DNA of 64,000 nt from Streptomyces griseosporeus (GTDB lineage: Bacteria; Actinomycetota; Actinomycetes; Streptomycetales; Streptomycetaceae): contig NZ_BNBR01000007.1 in NCBI RefSeq assembly GCF_014656055.1, positions 248,001 to 312,000 on the forward strand, read 5' to 3'. Positions 24,263 to 32,397 of this stretch are shown in pieces. Each line of letters opens with the position of its first letter. The stretch's first letter is position 1. The notes under the pieces were generated by a model. It worked only from the letters and a program-made list of their open reading frames with translations, had not been told where the DNA came from and made no database searches. The position numbers and the translations under genes are program-made.

Positions 24263-25003
24263 ATGAACACCACCCGCTCCGGCCGCCCCGCCCTCACCCG
24301 CCCCGACGGCACCCCGCTGCGCGTCCTCGTCGTCGACGACGACCCCGACCTCGCCGAGGTCCTCACCGGCGCCCTGCGCTACGAGGGCTGGCAGGTGCGC
24401 GCCGCCGCCGACGGCGCCTCCGCGCTCGCCGCCGCCCGCGACCTCCAGCCCGACGCCGTCGTCCTCGACGTGATGCTCCCCGACACCGACGGCTTCACCG
24501 TGCTGCGGGAACTGCACACCGTCCGTCCCGGCGTCTGCGTGCTGTTCCTGACCGCGCGGGACGCCGTGGAGGACCGCATCGCCGGCATCACCGCCGGCGG
24601 CGACGACTACGTCACCAAGCCGTTCAGCCTGGAGGAGGTCGTCGCCCGGGTCCGCGGCCTGCTGCGCCGGGCCGGACTCGCCCGGCAGCTCGACGAGGGG
24701 CCGCGCCTGGTCGTCGGCGACCTCGCCATGGACGAGGAGGCCCGTGAGGTGACCCGCGCCGGGGAGCTGATCGAGCTGTCGCCCACCGAGTTCGAACTGC
24801 TCCGCTTCCTCATGCGCAACCCGCGCCGCGTCCTCAGCAAGGCGCAGATCCTGGACCGGGTGTGGTCCTACGACTTCGGCGGCCGGGCCCATGTCGTCGA
24901 GCTGTACATCTCCTACCTGCGCAAGAAGGTCGACGCGGGCCGCGAACCCATGATCCACACCGTGCGCGGCGCCGGATACGTCCTGAAACCGGCGACGCGA
25001 TGA
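24263..25003 (+). CDS. OmpR/PhoB-type response regulator
   Basis: The product is 246 aa. The receiver domain (residues 20-135) has the acidic pocket VVDDDPD, phospho-acceptor Asp69 in VVLDVMLPDTDG, the switch Thr in LFLTARD and the Lys in DDYVTKPFS. The C-terminal winged helix (residues 150-245) has the ELSPTEFELLRFLMRN and VHTVRGAGYVL-type ends of the OmpR class. The ATG at 24263 has GGAG 8 bases upstream; an in-frame ATG at 24248 is possible. It overlaps the kinase gene by 4 bp. Confidence 0.93.
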   Translation: MNTTRSGRPALTRPDGTPLRVLVVDDDPDLAEVLTGALRYEGWQVRAAADGASALAAARDLQPDAVVLDVMLPDTDGFTVLRELHTVRPGVCVLFLTARDAVEDRIAGITAGGDDYVTKPFSLEEVVARVRGLLRRAGLARQLDEGPRLVVGDLAMDEEAREVTRAGELIELSPTEFELLRFLMRNPRRVLSKAQILDRVWSYDFGGRAHVVELYISYLRKKVDAGREPMIHTVRGAGYVLKPATR

Positions 25004-26586
25004 CCGCCGTACGACGGCTGCTCCGCAGGGCGCCCCGGACCCTGCCCCGGCCGCGCACGCTGCGGGCCCGGCTGATCGCGGGCCTGCTCGTGCTGCTGAC
25101 CGTCAGCTGCGCCGCGGTCGGTGTCGCCGCCGTGGTCGAGCTGGAGCACTTCCTCACCGGCCGCGTCGACCAGCAGCTCGCCGAGGCCGGCACCCGCTTC
25201 CCGGCCAGCCTGGAGAACACCGCCCGCCCGCCCGACCACGACGGCGACGAGCACGGCGACACCCGCCACCAGCCGGCCGGCACCTTCGGCGCCCGCCTCG
25301 TCGACGGCACCGTCACCCACGCGGCCGTGGTGCCCTCCGGCAGCGGGCTCGCCGTACGGACCGTCGACCTCACCGCGCACGACCGGCGCGCCCTCGCCGC
25401 GCTCCCGGCCGACGGACGGCCCCACACCGTCGCCCTGGCCTCCCTCGACGAGTACCGGGTGACCGCCGCCTGGGGCCTGGACGGCGACGTCCTGGTCACC
25501 GGGCTGCCGCTGGAGCCGGTGGAGGCCGCCGTGCACCGGCTGGAACTGGTGGCCGGCGTGGTCTTCGGCATCGCCCTCGCCCTGACCGGCGTGGCGGGCG
25601 TGCTGTGGGTGCGCTGGTCGCTGCGCCCGCTCAGCCGGGTCGCCGCCACCGCGACCCGGGTCAGCGAACTGCCCCTGGCCAGCGGCGAGGTCGCGCTGCC
25701 GCCCCGGAACCCGGACTACGACCCGCGCAGCGAGGTGGGCCGGGTGGCCGCCGCGTTCGACCGCATGCTCGGCCACGTCGGGGACGCGCTCGGCAAGCGG
25801 CACGCCAGCGAGGAACGGCTGCGCCGGTTCGCCGCCGACGCCAGCCACGAACTGCGCACACCCGTCGCGTCCGTACGCGGCCACGCGGAACTGGCGCTGC
25901 TGCACCCGGGCCCGGTCCCACCGGAGGTGACCCGGGCGCTGGAGCGCATCGCGGCCGAGTCGTCCCGGATGGGCGAGATGGTGGACGAGATGCTGCTCCT
26001 GGCCCGCCTGGACGCCGGCCGCCCGCTGGAGCGCCGCCCGGTCGACCTGACGCGGCTGGTCCTCGACGCCGTCACGGACGCCCGGGCCGCCGGCCCCGGC
26101 CACCGCTGGACCCTGGACCTCGCGGAGGAGCCGGTCCTCGTGCCCGGCGACGCCCACCGCCTGCACCAGGTGGTGGCCAACCTGCTGGCCAACGCGCGGG
26201 GGCACACACCTGTGGGCACGGAGGTGACGGTGACTCTGGCTGTCGACGGGCCCGCCGCGGACGGCCGTGGCGTCGAGGGACCCGCCGCTGACAGCCCCGC
26301 CGCGGACGGCCGTGGCGCCGAGGAATCCACCGGCGTCGAGGGAACCACCGCCGTCCTCTCCGTCCACGACAGCGGGCCGGGCGTGCCGGCGGAGGTCCGG
26401 CCGGACGTGTTCGAGCGCTTCACCCGGGCGGAACACCGCCGCCGCGCGGGCGCGTCCGTGTCCGGTGGCGGCGCGGGCCTCGGCCTGGCGATCGTGGCGG
26501 CGGTCGTCGAGGCGCACGGCGGCAGCGTGGCGCTGGACAGCCGCCCCGGCTCGACGACGTTCACGGTCCGCCTCAGTACCGGGTGA
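25000..26586 (+). CDS. Sensor histidine kinase
   Basis: The product is 528 aa. Two helices (LIAGLLVLLTVSCAAVGVAAVV and VAGVVFGIALALTGVAGVLWV) flank an extracytoplasmic sensor of about 130 residues; HAMP, then the phospho-accepting His in ASHELRTPVASVRGH, N-box HQVVANLLANARGHTP, VHDSGPGVP and GGGAGLGLAIVAAVVEAHGG follow. A low-complexity Ala/Asp/Gly insert of about 35 residues separates the N and G1 boxes and is encoded by a duplicated 22-bp sequence. The start overlaps the regulator stop by 4 bp. Its stimulus is unknown; its neighbours suggest redox state or metal supply. Confidence 0.93.
   Translation: MTAVRRLLRRAPRTLPRPRTLRARLIAGLLVLLTVSCAAVGVAAVVELEHFLTGRVDQQLAEAGTRFPASLENTARPPDHDGDEHGDTRHQPAGTFGARLVDGTVTHAAVVPSGSGLAVRTVDLTAHDRRALAALPADGRPHTVALASLDEYRVTAAWGLDGDVLVTGLPLEPVEAAVHRLELVAGVVFGIALALTGVAGVLWVRWSLRPLSRVAATATRVSELPLASGEVALPPRNPDYDPRSEVGRVAAAFDRMLGHVGDALGKRHASEERLRRFAADASHELRTPVASVRGHAELALLHPGPVPPEVTRALERIAAESSRMGEMVDEMLLLARLDAGRPLERRPVDLTRLVLDAVTDARAAGPGHRWTLDLAEEPVLVPGDAHRLHQVVANLLANARGHTPVGTEVTVTLAVDGPAADGRGVEGPAADSPAADGRGAEESTGVEGTTAVLSVHDSGPGVPAEVRPDVFERFTRAEHRRRAGASVSGGGAGLGLAIVAAVVEAHGGSVALDSRPGSTTFTVRLSTG
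26251..26317 (+). repeat. 22-bp direct repeat inside the kinase ATPase domain
   Basis: The 22 bp at 26251-26272 recur exactly at 26296-26317 (45-bp period, 15 codons, in frame). They encode PAADGRG-type segments in the insert between N and G1 boxes of the histidine kinase. In-frame duplication has lengthened a flexible loop without breaking the ATP site. Confidence 0.85.
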
Positions 26587-27295
26587 CGGCGAGCGGGCCG
26601 GCCGCCGTACCGATCGCGACGTGCGGCTTCGCGTCCGGGTCGGCCCACCGCAGGATCCGCCGCATCGCCTCGGCGGGCACGGACACGCAACCCGCCGTCG
26701 CCCCGCGTCCGTTCACGTGCAGGAAGATGCCGGCGCCGCGACCGCGCACCGGGGTGCGGTAGTTGAAGCCGACGACCAGGGCGTGGGCGTACTGCGTGCG
26801 GTAGGTGATCAGGTGCTCGGACTCGGCGGCCCGGCAGTCGGCCGGACGCGGCTCGGTCCACCGGTTGTAGGAGCGGGAGCCGTTGTCCTGGCACCACCAG
26901 GAGTCCGCGTGCACCCGCCGGTACGGCATCCGGGTCCCGCCCGGCGCGGCCTCGACGCCGAAGCCGAAGGGCAGGTCGTACAGGCCGGCCGGGGTGGTGT
27001 TCGTGCCCTGCCGGCGCGCGGTGCCCTCGACGAGCCCGCGGGCGCCGAACCGCGCGGGCGCGGACCCGGCCACCGTCCACCGGCCGGCGCGCCGCTCCCA
27101 CCAGGTGAGCCTGCCGGCGGTGGCACCGGCCCGCGGGGTGACGGCCGTGAGCAGCTGGGTGCCGCCGCCGGTGTCGGCCATCCGTTCGGGCAGCGGGGCC
27201 GGGCGGGCGGGGGCGGCGCCGGCCGGGGCGAGGGGCGGGGCGAGCAGGCAGGCGGAGAGGGCGAGGGCGGTCAGTGCGGTACGGGCAGGGGGCAT
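26573..27295 (-). CDS. Secreted L,D-transpeptidase-like (YkuD) protein
   Basis: The product is 240 aa with a signal peptide (MPPARTALTALALSACLLAP, cut near AGAAPA). The C-terminal domain ends with IFLHVNGRGATAGCVSVP, the YkuD-like histidine and catalytic cysteine in G-C-V-S. Such enzymes make 3-3 cross-links in peptidoglycan or act on related substrates. YKT-like LITYRTQYAHALVVGFNY precedes it. The ATG at 27295 lies 7 bases after a -10-like TAGCGT (complement of 27303-27308) with no ribosome site, so a leaderless mRNA is likely. It overlaps the kinase stop by 14 bp tail to tail. Confidence 0.78.
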   Translation of the reverse strand: MPPARTALTALALSACLLAPPLAPAGAAPARPAPLPERMADTGGGTQLLTAVTPRAGATAGRLTWWERRAGRWTVAGSAPARFGARGLVEGTARRQGTNTTPAGLYDLPFGFGVEAAPGGTRMPYRRVHADSWWCQDNGSRSYNRWTEPRPADCRAAESEHLITYRTQYAHALVVGFNYRTPVRGRGAGIFLHVNGRGATAGCVSVPAEAMRRILRWADPDAKPHVAIGTAAGPLAVTRY

Positions 27296-27359
27296 GGCGC
27301 CGACGCTAGGCGCGGGGCGCGCCGGCGGCACCGTGGCCGGTCCGTTCGGGGGTGCGGGG

Positions 27360-27956
27360 TCACGCGGCCGACGGCGGCGACGGCGGCAGTGGCAGGGGGA
27401 GTCCCGGCAGGCCGTCGAGGCTCGTCGCCACGTGCTCCTTCTTCTCGAAGTACGCGCTCAGTGAGGCGTCGTCCTCGCGGGCGAAGCGCTTGGCGTGCAG
27501 GTCGCGGTCGGCGTCGTACGTCATGAAGGGCACCGCGTAACCGCAGGTGTCCCGGACGAGTTCGGCGTGCACGACGATGATCGCGCGCAGGCCGTGCGGG
27601 GCGGTGTCGATGCCGGGGAAGCGGGCGAGGAGGTCCGGGAAGCGCGGGTCGTCGCGGAAGACGGGCTCGCCGCGGCCGTGCACCCGCACGATGTTCGGCG
27701 GTCCCTGGAAGGCGCACCACATCAGCGTGATACGGCCGTTCTCCCGCAGGTGCGCGACGGTCTCCGCGTTGGACCCGGCGAAGTCCAGGTAGGCGACGGT
27801 GTGTTCGTCGAGCACCGCGAACGAGCCCTTGAGGCCTTTGGGGGAGAGGTTGACCGTGCCGTCGCCCGACAGCGGGGCGGTCGCCGTGAAGAACACCGGC
27901 TGTTCCTCGATGAAGGTGCGGAGCCTGCCGTCGATGCGCTCGTAAGTCTTTCCCAT
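27360..27956 (-). CDS. Pyridoxamine 5'-phosphate oxidase-family (PPOX) protein
   Basis: The product is 198 aa. FFTATAPLSGDGTVNLSPKG, VAYLDFAGSNAETVAHLREN and RITLMWCAFQGPPNIVRVHG are the flavin/F420-binding split-barrel features of PPOX-class proteins. Most actinobacterial members are F420- or FMN-dependent reductases or haem-binding proteins and not true PLP oxidases. The C-terminal tail is Pro/Ser-rich and probably disordered. The start lies 8 bases after a strong -10, consistent with leaderless translation. Confidence 0.85.
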   Translation of the reverse strand: MGKTYERIDGRLRTFIEEQPVFFTATAPLSGDGTVNLSPKGLKGSFAVLDEHTVAYLDFAGSNAETVAHLRENGRITLMWCAFQGPPNIVRVHGRGEPVFRDDPRFPDLLARFPGIDTAPHGLRAIIVVHAELVRDTCGYAVPFMTYDADRDLHAKRFAREDDASLSAYFEKKEHVATSLDGLPGLPLPLPPSPPSAA

Positions 27957-27964
27957 GACTAAGG

Positions 27965-27994
27965 ATTATCGCGCCAGTTAGTTCACCTGTCTAA
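27965..27994 (-). promoter_or_regulatory. Promoter of the PPOX gene with TTAG/CTAA dyad
   Basis: On the minus strand, TTAGAC (27994-27989), an 18-bp spacer and GATAAT (27970-27965) form a good vegetative promoter 8 bases from the ATG. On the plus strand, TTAG (27978-27981) and CTAA (27991-27994) form a dyad across the -35 region, and ACTAAGGA / TCTAAGGA (from 27959 and from 27990) repeat. A local repressor site is plausible. Confidence 0.5.
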
Positions 27995-28092
27995 GGAATT
28001 CGCGGGTCCGCTTGCCCCCCTCCTCCGTGCCGGCAGCTGTGCCCCCGGACGGCACCGATGTGGCGCGGCCCGGGGGCGACAGCGCCGTCACC

Positions 28093-28917
28093 TCACTTGA
28101 CGAGCCTGCAGGCGGCGAGGGTGCCCAGTCCTTGGGGCTTGGTGGTGGTGCGGCCGATGGCGATGGCGATGCGGTCGATGGTGGAGACGCGCTTGTCCTT
28201 GAGGGGGCCGAGGATGGCGTTCTGGACGAAGTTGGGTCCGCCCTGTCCGCTGGAGGTGGCGAGGCGGTTGTTGGCTTCGCGGATCTGGGTGTCGAGGAGG
28301 GTGAGGTTGCGGTCGACTTCGGCGCGGGCGGAGGCGGGGACGGCGGGGAGCTGGGACCTGACGTCGGGGCAGGCGATGGCACCCGCCGAGGTGCCGCTGC
28401 CGGTGTTCGTGCCGTTGCCGGTGTTCATGCCGGTGCCGCCCGTGGTGCCCGTCCGCTGGGGCGCGGGGGTGCTCTGGCCGCCGCCGAGCGTGCAGGCGGC
28501 GAGGGTGCCCAGTCCTTGGGGCTTGGTGGTGGTGCGGCCGATGGCGATGGCGATGCGGTCGATGGTGGAGACGCGCTTGTCCTTGAGGGGGCCGAGGATG
28601 GCGTTCTGGACGAAGTTGGGTCCGCCCTGTCCGCTGGAGGTGGCGAGGCGGTTGTTGGCTTCGCGGATCTGGGTGTCGAGGAGGGTGAGGTTGCGGTCGA
28701 CTTCGGCGCGGGCGGAGGCGGGGACGGCGGGGAGCTGGGACCTGACGTCCGGGCAGGTGATCGCAGCCGCCGCGGCCAGGGGCCTGGCCTTCGTGCCGCC
28801 GCCGGGCTCCCCGGCGAGGGCCGAACCGGCGATCACCGCGCCGGAGAGGACGACGGCCGCGGCGCCGCCGACGGCCGCGACACGGCGCTTGTTGTACTTC
28901 GGGAGAGCCCTGGACAT
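28093..28917 (-). CDS. Secreted protein of two identical 88-residue repeats, function unknown
   Basis: The product is 274 aa. A signal peptide (VAAVGGAAAVVLSGAVIAGSALAG) is followed by two copies of the same 88-residue unit, residues 55-142 and 183-270, joined by a Gly/Thr/Asn-rich linker. Each unit starts and ends with a cysteine (CPDVRSQ ... LGTLAAC), so each could close on itself through a disulphide. Units are predicted helical (AEVDRNLTLLDTQIREANNR). I do not recognise the family. The start of MSRALPKYNKRR is typical of Streptomyces secreted proteins. The units are identical at DNA level too, see the repeat entries. Confidence 0.8.
   Translation of the reverse strand: MSRALPKYNKRRVAAVGGAAAVVLSGAVIAGSALAGEPGGGTKARPLAAAAAITCPDVRSQLPAVPASARAEVDRNLTLLDTQIREANNRLATSSGQGGPNFVQNAILGPLKDKRVSTIDRIAIAIGRTTTKPQGLGTLAACTLGGGQSTPAPQRTGTTGGTGMNTGNGTNTGSGTSAGAIACPDVRSQLPAVPASARAEVDRNLTLLDTQIREANNRLATSSGQGGPNFVQNAILGPLKDKRVSTIDRIAIAIGRTTTKPQGLGTLAACRLVK
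28107..28365 (-). repeat. 259-bp perfect direct repeat, copy A
   Basis: By eye, bases 28107-28365 are identical to 28491-28749 (384 bp offset, in frame). This is the C-terminal repeat unit of the secreted protein. Lack of any synonymous difference means a recent duplication or ongoing gene conversion. Confidence 0.92.
28491..28749 (-). repeat. 259-bp perfect direct repeat, copy B
   Basis: Second copy of the sequence at 28107-28365, encoding the N-terminal repeat unit of the same secreted protein. The first mismatch on one side is at 28750 versus 28366, after which similarity continues for a few bases. The 125 bp between copies encode the linker. Confidence 0.92.
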
Positions 28918-29083
28918 GCGAATGCCTCACTCGGGTCGGGATCGTTGCGTGATCGGTGGTCGCTCGGGTGGTGCAAACGCGGCGCCTGCGTTCGGTGGGA
29001 GATACGGGAAAGCGGTTTCTCGCGTTCAAGGGGGAGCGGGGGTTCTTCGCCGACCCCGGGGTGCAGTGGTGCGGACTGGCGGA

Positions 29084-29118
29084 TTGACGAATCATGCAGA
29101 GGTCTGCATAATCATGCA
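29084..29118 (+). promoter_or_regulatory. argH promoter with ARG box
   Basis: TTGACG (29084-29089), 17 bp, CATAAT (29107-29112) give a near-consensus promoter. The palindromic ARG box TGCAT-AATC-ATGCA (29105-29118) sits over the -10, with a further half-site ATCATGCAG at 29091-29099. argH is thus a separate ArgR-controlled transcript. The rest of the 239-bp gap 28918-29156 shows nothing definite. Confidence 0.82.
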
Positions 29119-29156
29119 TCACGGTTCGTCCTCCACACCCTCTAGGAGCAGCGCAA

Positions 29157-30581
29157 GTGAGCAGCAACAGCGGTGACGTCCGGCTCTGGGGCGGCCGATT
29201 CGCCGACGGTCCCGCCGAGGCCCTGGCCAAGCTGTCCGCGTCCGTCCACTTCGACTGGCGGCTCGCGCCCTACGACATCGCCGGTTCCCGCGCCCACGCG
29301 CGCGTGCTGCACAAGGCCGGGCTCCTCACCGAGGACGAGCTGACCCGGATGATCGCCGGCCTGGACCAGCTGGAGGCGGACGTCGCCGCCGGCACCTTCG
29401 TCGGCACCATCGCCGACGAGGACGTCCACACCGCCCTGGAGCGCGGCCTGCTGGAACGGCTCGGCCCCGACCTCGGCGGCAAACTGCGCGCCGGGCGGTC
29501 CCGCAACGACCAGGTCGCCACCCTCTTCCGGATGTACCTCCGCGACCACGCCCGCGTCATCGGCGGTCTCATCGCCGACCTCCAGGAGGCGCTCATCGGC
29601 CTCGCCGAGGCCCACCCCGACGTGGCCATGCCCGGCCGCACCCACCTCCAGCACGCCCAGCCCGTGCTCTTCGCCCACCACGTCCTCGCCCACGTCCAGG
29701 CGCTCTCCCGGGACGCCGAGCGGCTGCGGCAGTGGGACGCCCGCACGGCCGTCTCGCCGTACGGCTCCGGCGCCCTCGCCGGGTCCTCCCTCGGGCTGGA
29801 CCCCGAGGCCGTCGCGAAGGACCTCGGCTTCGAACACGGCAGCGCCGGCAACTCCATCGACGGCACCGCCTCCCGTGACTTCGTGGCGGAGTTCGCCTTC
29901 GTCACCGCGATGATCGGCGTCAACGTCTCCCGTATCGCCGAGGAGATCATCATCTGGAACACGAAGGAGTTCTCCTTCGTGACCCTGCACGACGCGTTCT
30001 CCACCGGCTCGTCGATCATGCCGCAGAAGAAGAACCCCGACATCGCCGAGCTGGCGCGCGGCAAGTCCGGGCGGCTGATCGGCAACCTGACGGGGCTCAT
30101 GGCCACGCTGAAGGCCCTCCCGCTCGCCTACAACCGGGACCTCCAGGAGGACAAGGAGCCCGTCTTCGACTCCATCGACCAGCTGGAGATCCTGCTGCCG
30201 GCCTTCACCGGCATGATGGCCACCCTCACCGTCCACCGGGAGCGCATGGAGGAGCTGGCCCCCGCCGGGTTCTCCCTCGCCACCGACATCGCCGAGTGGC
30301 TGGTCAAGCAGGGCGTGCCGTTCCGTGTGGCGCACGAGGTCGCCGGGGAGTGCGTGAAGGTCGCCGAGGCGGAGGGCAAGGAGCTGGACGAGCTGACCGA
30401 CGAGCAGTTCGCGAAGATCTCCGCGCACCTCACGCCCGAGGTGCGGACGGTACTGAACGTGCCGGGCGCGCTGGCGTCCCGCAACGGCCGTGGGGGTACG
30501 GCGCCCAGCGCTGTCGCGGTACAGCTGGCCGAGGTGAAGGCGGATCTGGCGGTGCAGCGGGGGTGGGTCTCGGGGCGGTAG
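29157..30581 (+). CDS. argH: Argininosuccinate lyase
   Basis: The product is 474 aa, the usual size. It splits argininosuccinate into arginine and fumarate, the last step of arginine synthesis. The fumarase/aspartase signature GSSIMPQKKNPD is intact, as are WGGRFADGPAEALAKLSAS at the N-terminus, SRNDQVATLFRMYLRD and TSRDFVAEF-type TASRDFVAEFAF. The GTG at 29157 follows TAGGAG. It stands alone, 10 kb from argCJBDR, with its own ARG box; argG is not in the window. Confidence 0.97.
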   Translation: MSSNSGDVRLWGGRFADGPAEALAKLSASVHFDWRLAPYDIAGSRAHARVLHKAGLLTEDELTRMIAGLDQLEADVAAGTFVGTIADEDVHTALERGLLERLGPDLGGKLRAGRSRNDQVATLFRMYLRDHARVIGGLIADLQEALIGLAEAHPDVAMPGRTHLQHAQPVLFAHHVLAHVQALSRDAERLRQWDARTAVSPYGSGALAGSSLGLDPEAVAKDLGFEHGSAGNSIDGTASRDFVAEFAFVTAMIGVNVSRIAEEIIIWNTKEFSFVTLHDAFSTGSSIMPQKKNPDIAELARGKSGRLIGNLTGLMATLKALPLAYNRDLQEDKEPVFDSIDQLEILLPAFTGMMATLTVHRERMEELAPAGFSLATDIAEWLVKQGVPFRVAHEVAGECVKVAEAEGKELDELTDEQFAKISAHLTPEVRTVLNVPGALASRNGRGGTAPSAVAVQLAEVKADLAVQRGWVSGR

Positions 30582-30617
30582 CCGACGTTCGGGGCGGGGG
30601 GTCTGGGCGGGGGGTTC

Positions 30618-30640
30618 GGTGCGGGGCTCCGCCCCGGACC
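30618..30640 (+). terminator. Possible terminator after argH
   Basis: CGGGGC-TCC-GCCCCG (30622-30636), extended by GGT/ACC with one mismatch, lies 37 bp after the argH stop in an otherwise G-rich and then C-rich gap. There is no T-tract, which is common for actinobacterial terminators. Confidence 0.4.
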
Positions 30641-30760
30641 CAGAGGGCATTTCCCGCCGGGCCAGCCCCCAGCGGGCCTTCACCCACCCCCCACCCCACC
30701 CCGGCTACGTTGGACCCACCCCGCTCCACGCCACCACCACCCACCCCCAACGGAGCCGCG

Positions 30761-31732
30761 ATGCCCCTCGCCCGTCTCGCCTCGGTCACCACCCCCACCG
30801 CCCACCTCGGCCTCGGTCTCGCCGCCGTCGGGCGGCCCGGGTACATCACCCTCGGCCGGGACCGGGACCTCCCCGCCGAGCGCACCGTCGAGGCCCTTCG
30901 CGAGCGCACCCACCAGCTCCTCGACGCCGCCTACGCCCAGGGCGTCCGGTACATCGACGCCGCCCGCTCCTACGGCCGCTCCGAGGAGTTCCTCGCCGAC
31001 TGGCTGCGCTCCCGCCCCGGCCTCGACGACATCGTCGTGGGCAGCAAGTGGGGGTACACCTACACCGCCGGCTGGTCCACCGACGCCGAGCGGCACGAGG
31101 TGAAGGACCACAGCCTCGCCACGTACGAACGGCAGCGCGCCGAGACCGACGCCCTCCTCGGCGACCATCTCGACCTCTACCAGATCCACTCCGTCACCCC
31201 GGACAGTCCCGCCCTCACCAACCGGGAACTGCACGCCCGGCTGGCCGAGGCCGCCACCCGGGGCGTCACCGTCGGTTTCTCCACCAGCGGTCCCGCCCAG
31301 GCCGACGCGATCCGGGCCGCCCTCGCCGTGACCGTCGACGGCGAGCCCCTCTTCGGTGCCGTCCAGTCCACGTACAACGTGCTGGAGACCTCCGCCGGAC
31401 CCGCCCTCGCCGAGGCCCACGACGCCGGCCTCACCGTGATCGTCAAGGAGGGCATGGCCAACGGGCGGCTCGCCGAGCCCCAGGCCCCGGAGGCCCTGCG
31501 AGCCCTCGCCCGCGAGACCGGCCTCGGCTGCGACGCCGTCGCCCTCGCGTTCGTCCTGCGCCGGCCCTGGGCCGGCGTCGTCCTCTCCGGTGCCGCCACC
31601 GTCGGCCAGCTCACCTCCAACCTCCACGCCCCGGCCGTCGACCTCGACGACGAGCAGCTGGAACGGCTCACCCCGCTCGCGGAAGAACCCCGCGCCTACT
31701 GGGAGCGACGCGGACAGCTGCCCTGGCACTGA
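30761..31732 (+). CDS. Aldo/keto reductase
   Basis: The product is 323 aa, a TIM-barrel NADPH oxidoreductase. The catalytic tetrad is visible: Asp and Tyr in YIDAARSYGRSEEF, Lys in VVGSKWGYTY, His in DLYQIHSVTPDS. VVLSGAATVGQLTSNL and the LxPLAEEPRAYWERR end are normal for the family. Substrate unknown. CGGAG precedes the ATG at 30761. It precedes the TetR-MFS pair but is separated from it by that pair's own promoter. Confidence 0.9.
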   Translation: MPLARLASVTTPTAHLGLGLAAVGRPGYITLGRDRDLPAERTVEALRERTHQLLDAAYAQGVRYIDAARSYGRSEEFLADWLRSRPGLDDIVVGSKWGYTYTAGWSTDAERHEVKDHSLATYERQRAETDALLGDHLDLYQIHSVTPDSPALTNRELHARLAEAATRGVTVGFSTSGPAQADAIRAALAVTVDGEPLFGAVQSTYNVLETSAGPALAEAHDAGLTVIVKEGMANGRLAEPQAPEALRALARETGLGCDAVALAFVLRRPWAGVVLSGAATVGQLTSNLHAPAVDLDDEQLERLTPLAEEPRAYWERRGQLPWH

Positions 31733-31788
31733 GCCGGGCGGAACCCGCACCGACCTCGCGCCGCCCCAGACCCACCCATCCCCACCAC

Positions 31789-31848
31789 TGAGACACGCAC
31801 GCCCGCTGTGAGACATTCATGTCTCATCTGGGGTACCCTCGTCTCATG
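31789..31848 (+). promoter_or_regulatory. TetR operator and leaderless promoter
   Basis: A perfect inverted repeat TGAGACA-TTCA-TGTCTCA occupies 31809-31826, a further TGAGACA half-site is at 31789-31795, and TCTCA runs into the ATG (31842-31846). TACCCT (31834-31839) is placed so that transcription starts at the A of the ATG at 31846. Repressor binding would cover the -35 region. Confidence 0.75.
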
Positions 31849-32397
31849 CCCTTCGACCGCGACCACGTCCTCCGCACCGCCGCCGCCCTCCTGACCCGCA
31901 AGTCCACCGCGACCATGGACGAGGTCGCCAAGGCCGCCGGCATCAGCCGCGCCACCCTGCACCGGCACTTCGCCGGGCGGGACGCGCTCGTGCGGGCGCT
32001 GGAGGCCCTCGGTATCGCCGAGTGCGAAGGTGCGCTGGAGCGGGCCCGGCTCGACGAGGGGCCCGCCACCGAGGGCGTCCGCAGGCTCGTCCGTGAGATC
32101 GAGCCGGCCGCCGGACTGCTCGCCTTCCTCTACAGCGAGAACCAGCTGTTCGAGGGTGACGGGCAGAACGCCGGCTGGGAACGCATCGACGCCCGCGTCA
32201 CCGCCCTGTTCCGGCGCGGCCAGGACGCCGGCGAGTTCCGTATCGACCTCTCGCCCGCCTGGCTCACCGAGGCGCTCTACGGCCTGCTCGCCGCCGGCGC
32301 CTGGTCGGTGCTCGACGGCAAGGTCGCCCGCAACGACTTCACGTTCATGATCGCCGAGCTGCTGCTCGGCGGCGCGCTACGAAGAGAGGAATCATGA
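31846..32397 (+). CDS. TetR/AcrR-family repressor
   Basis: The product is 183 aa. The N-terminal helix-turn-helix reads MDEVAKAAGISRATLHRHFAGRDALVRAL. The C-terminal ligand domain is typical (LYGLLAAGAWSVLDGKVARNDF). The ATG at 31846 is chosen because the -10 at 31834-31839 fixes the transcript start there; an upstream ATG at 31819 lies inside the operator. It overlaps the downstream MFS gene by 4 bp and should repress both. Confidence 0.92.
   Translation: MPFDRDHVLRTAAALLTRKSTATMDEVAKAAGISRATLHRHFAGRDALVRALEALGIAECEGALERARLDEGPATEGVRRLVREIEPAAGLLAFLYSENQLFEGDGQNAGWERIDARVTALFRRGQDAGEFRIDLSPAWLTEALYGLLAAGAWSVLDGKVARNDFTFMIAELLLGGALRREES

Noticed and set aside
28093..28749. Mobile element as the cause of the 259-bp repeat
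   Set aside because: The repeats are wholly inside one reading frame, in phase, with no terminal inverted repeats or transposase nearby; internal duplication is simpler.
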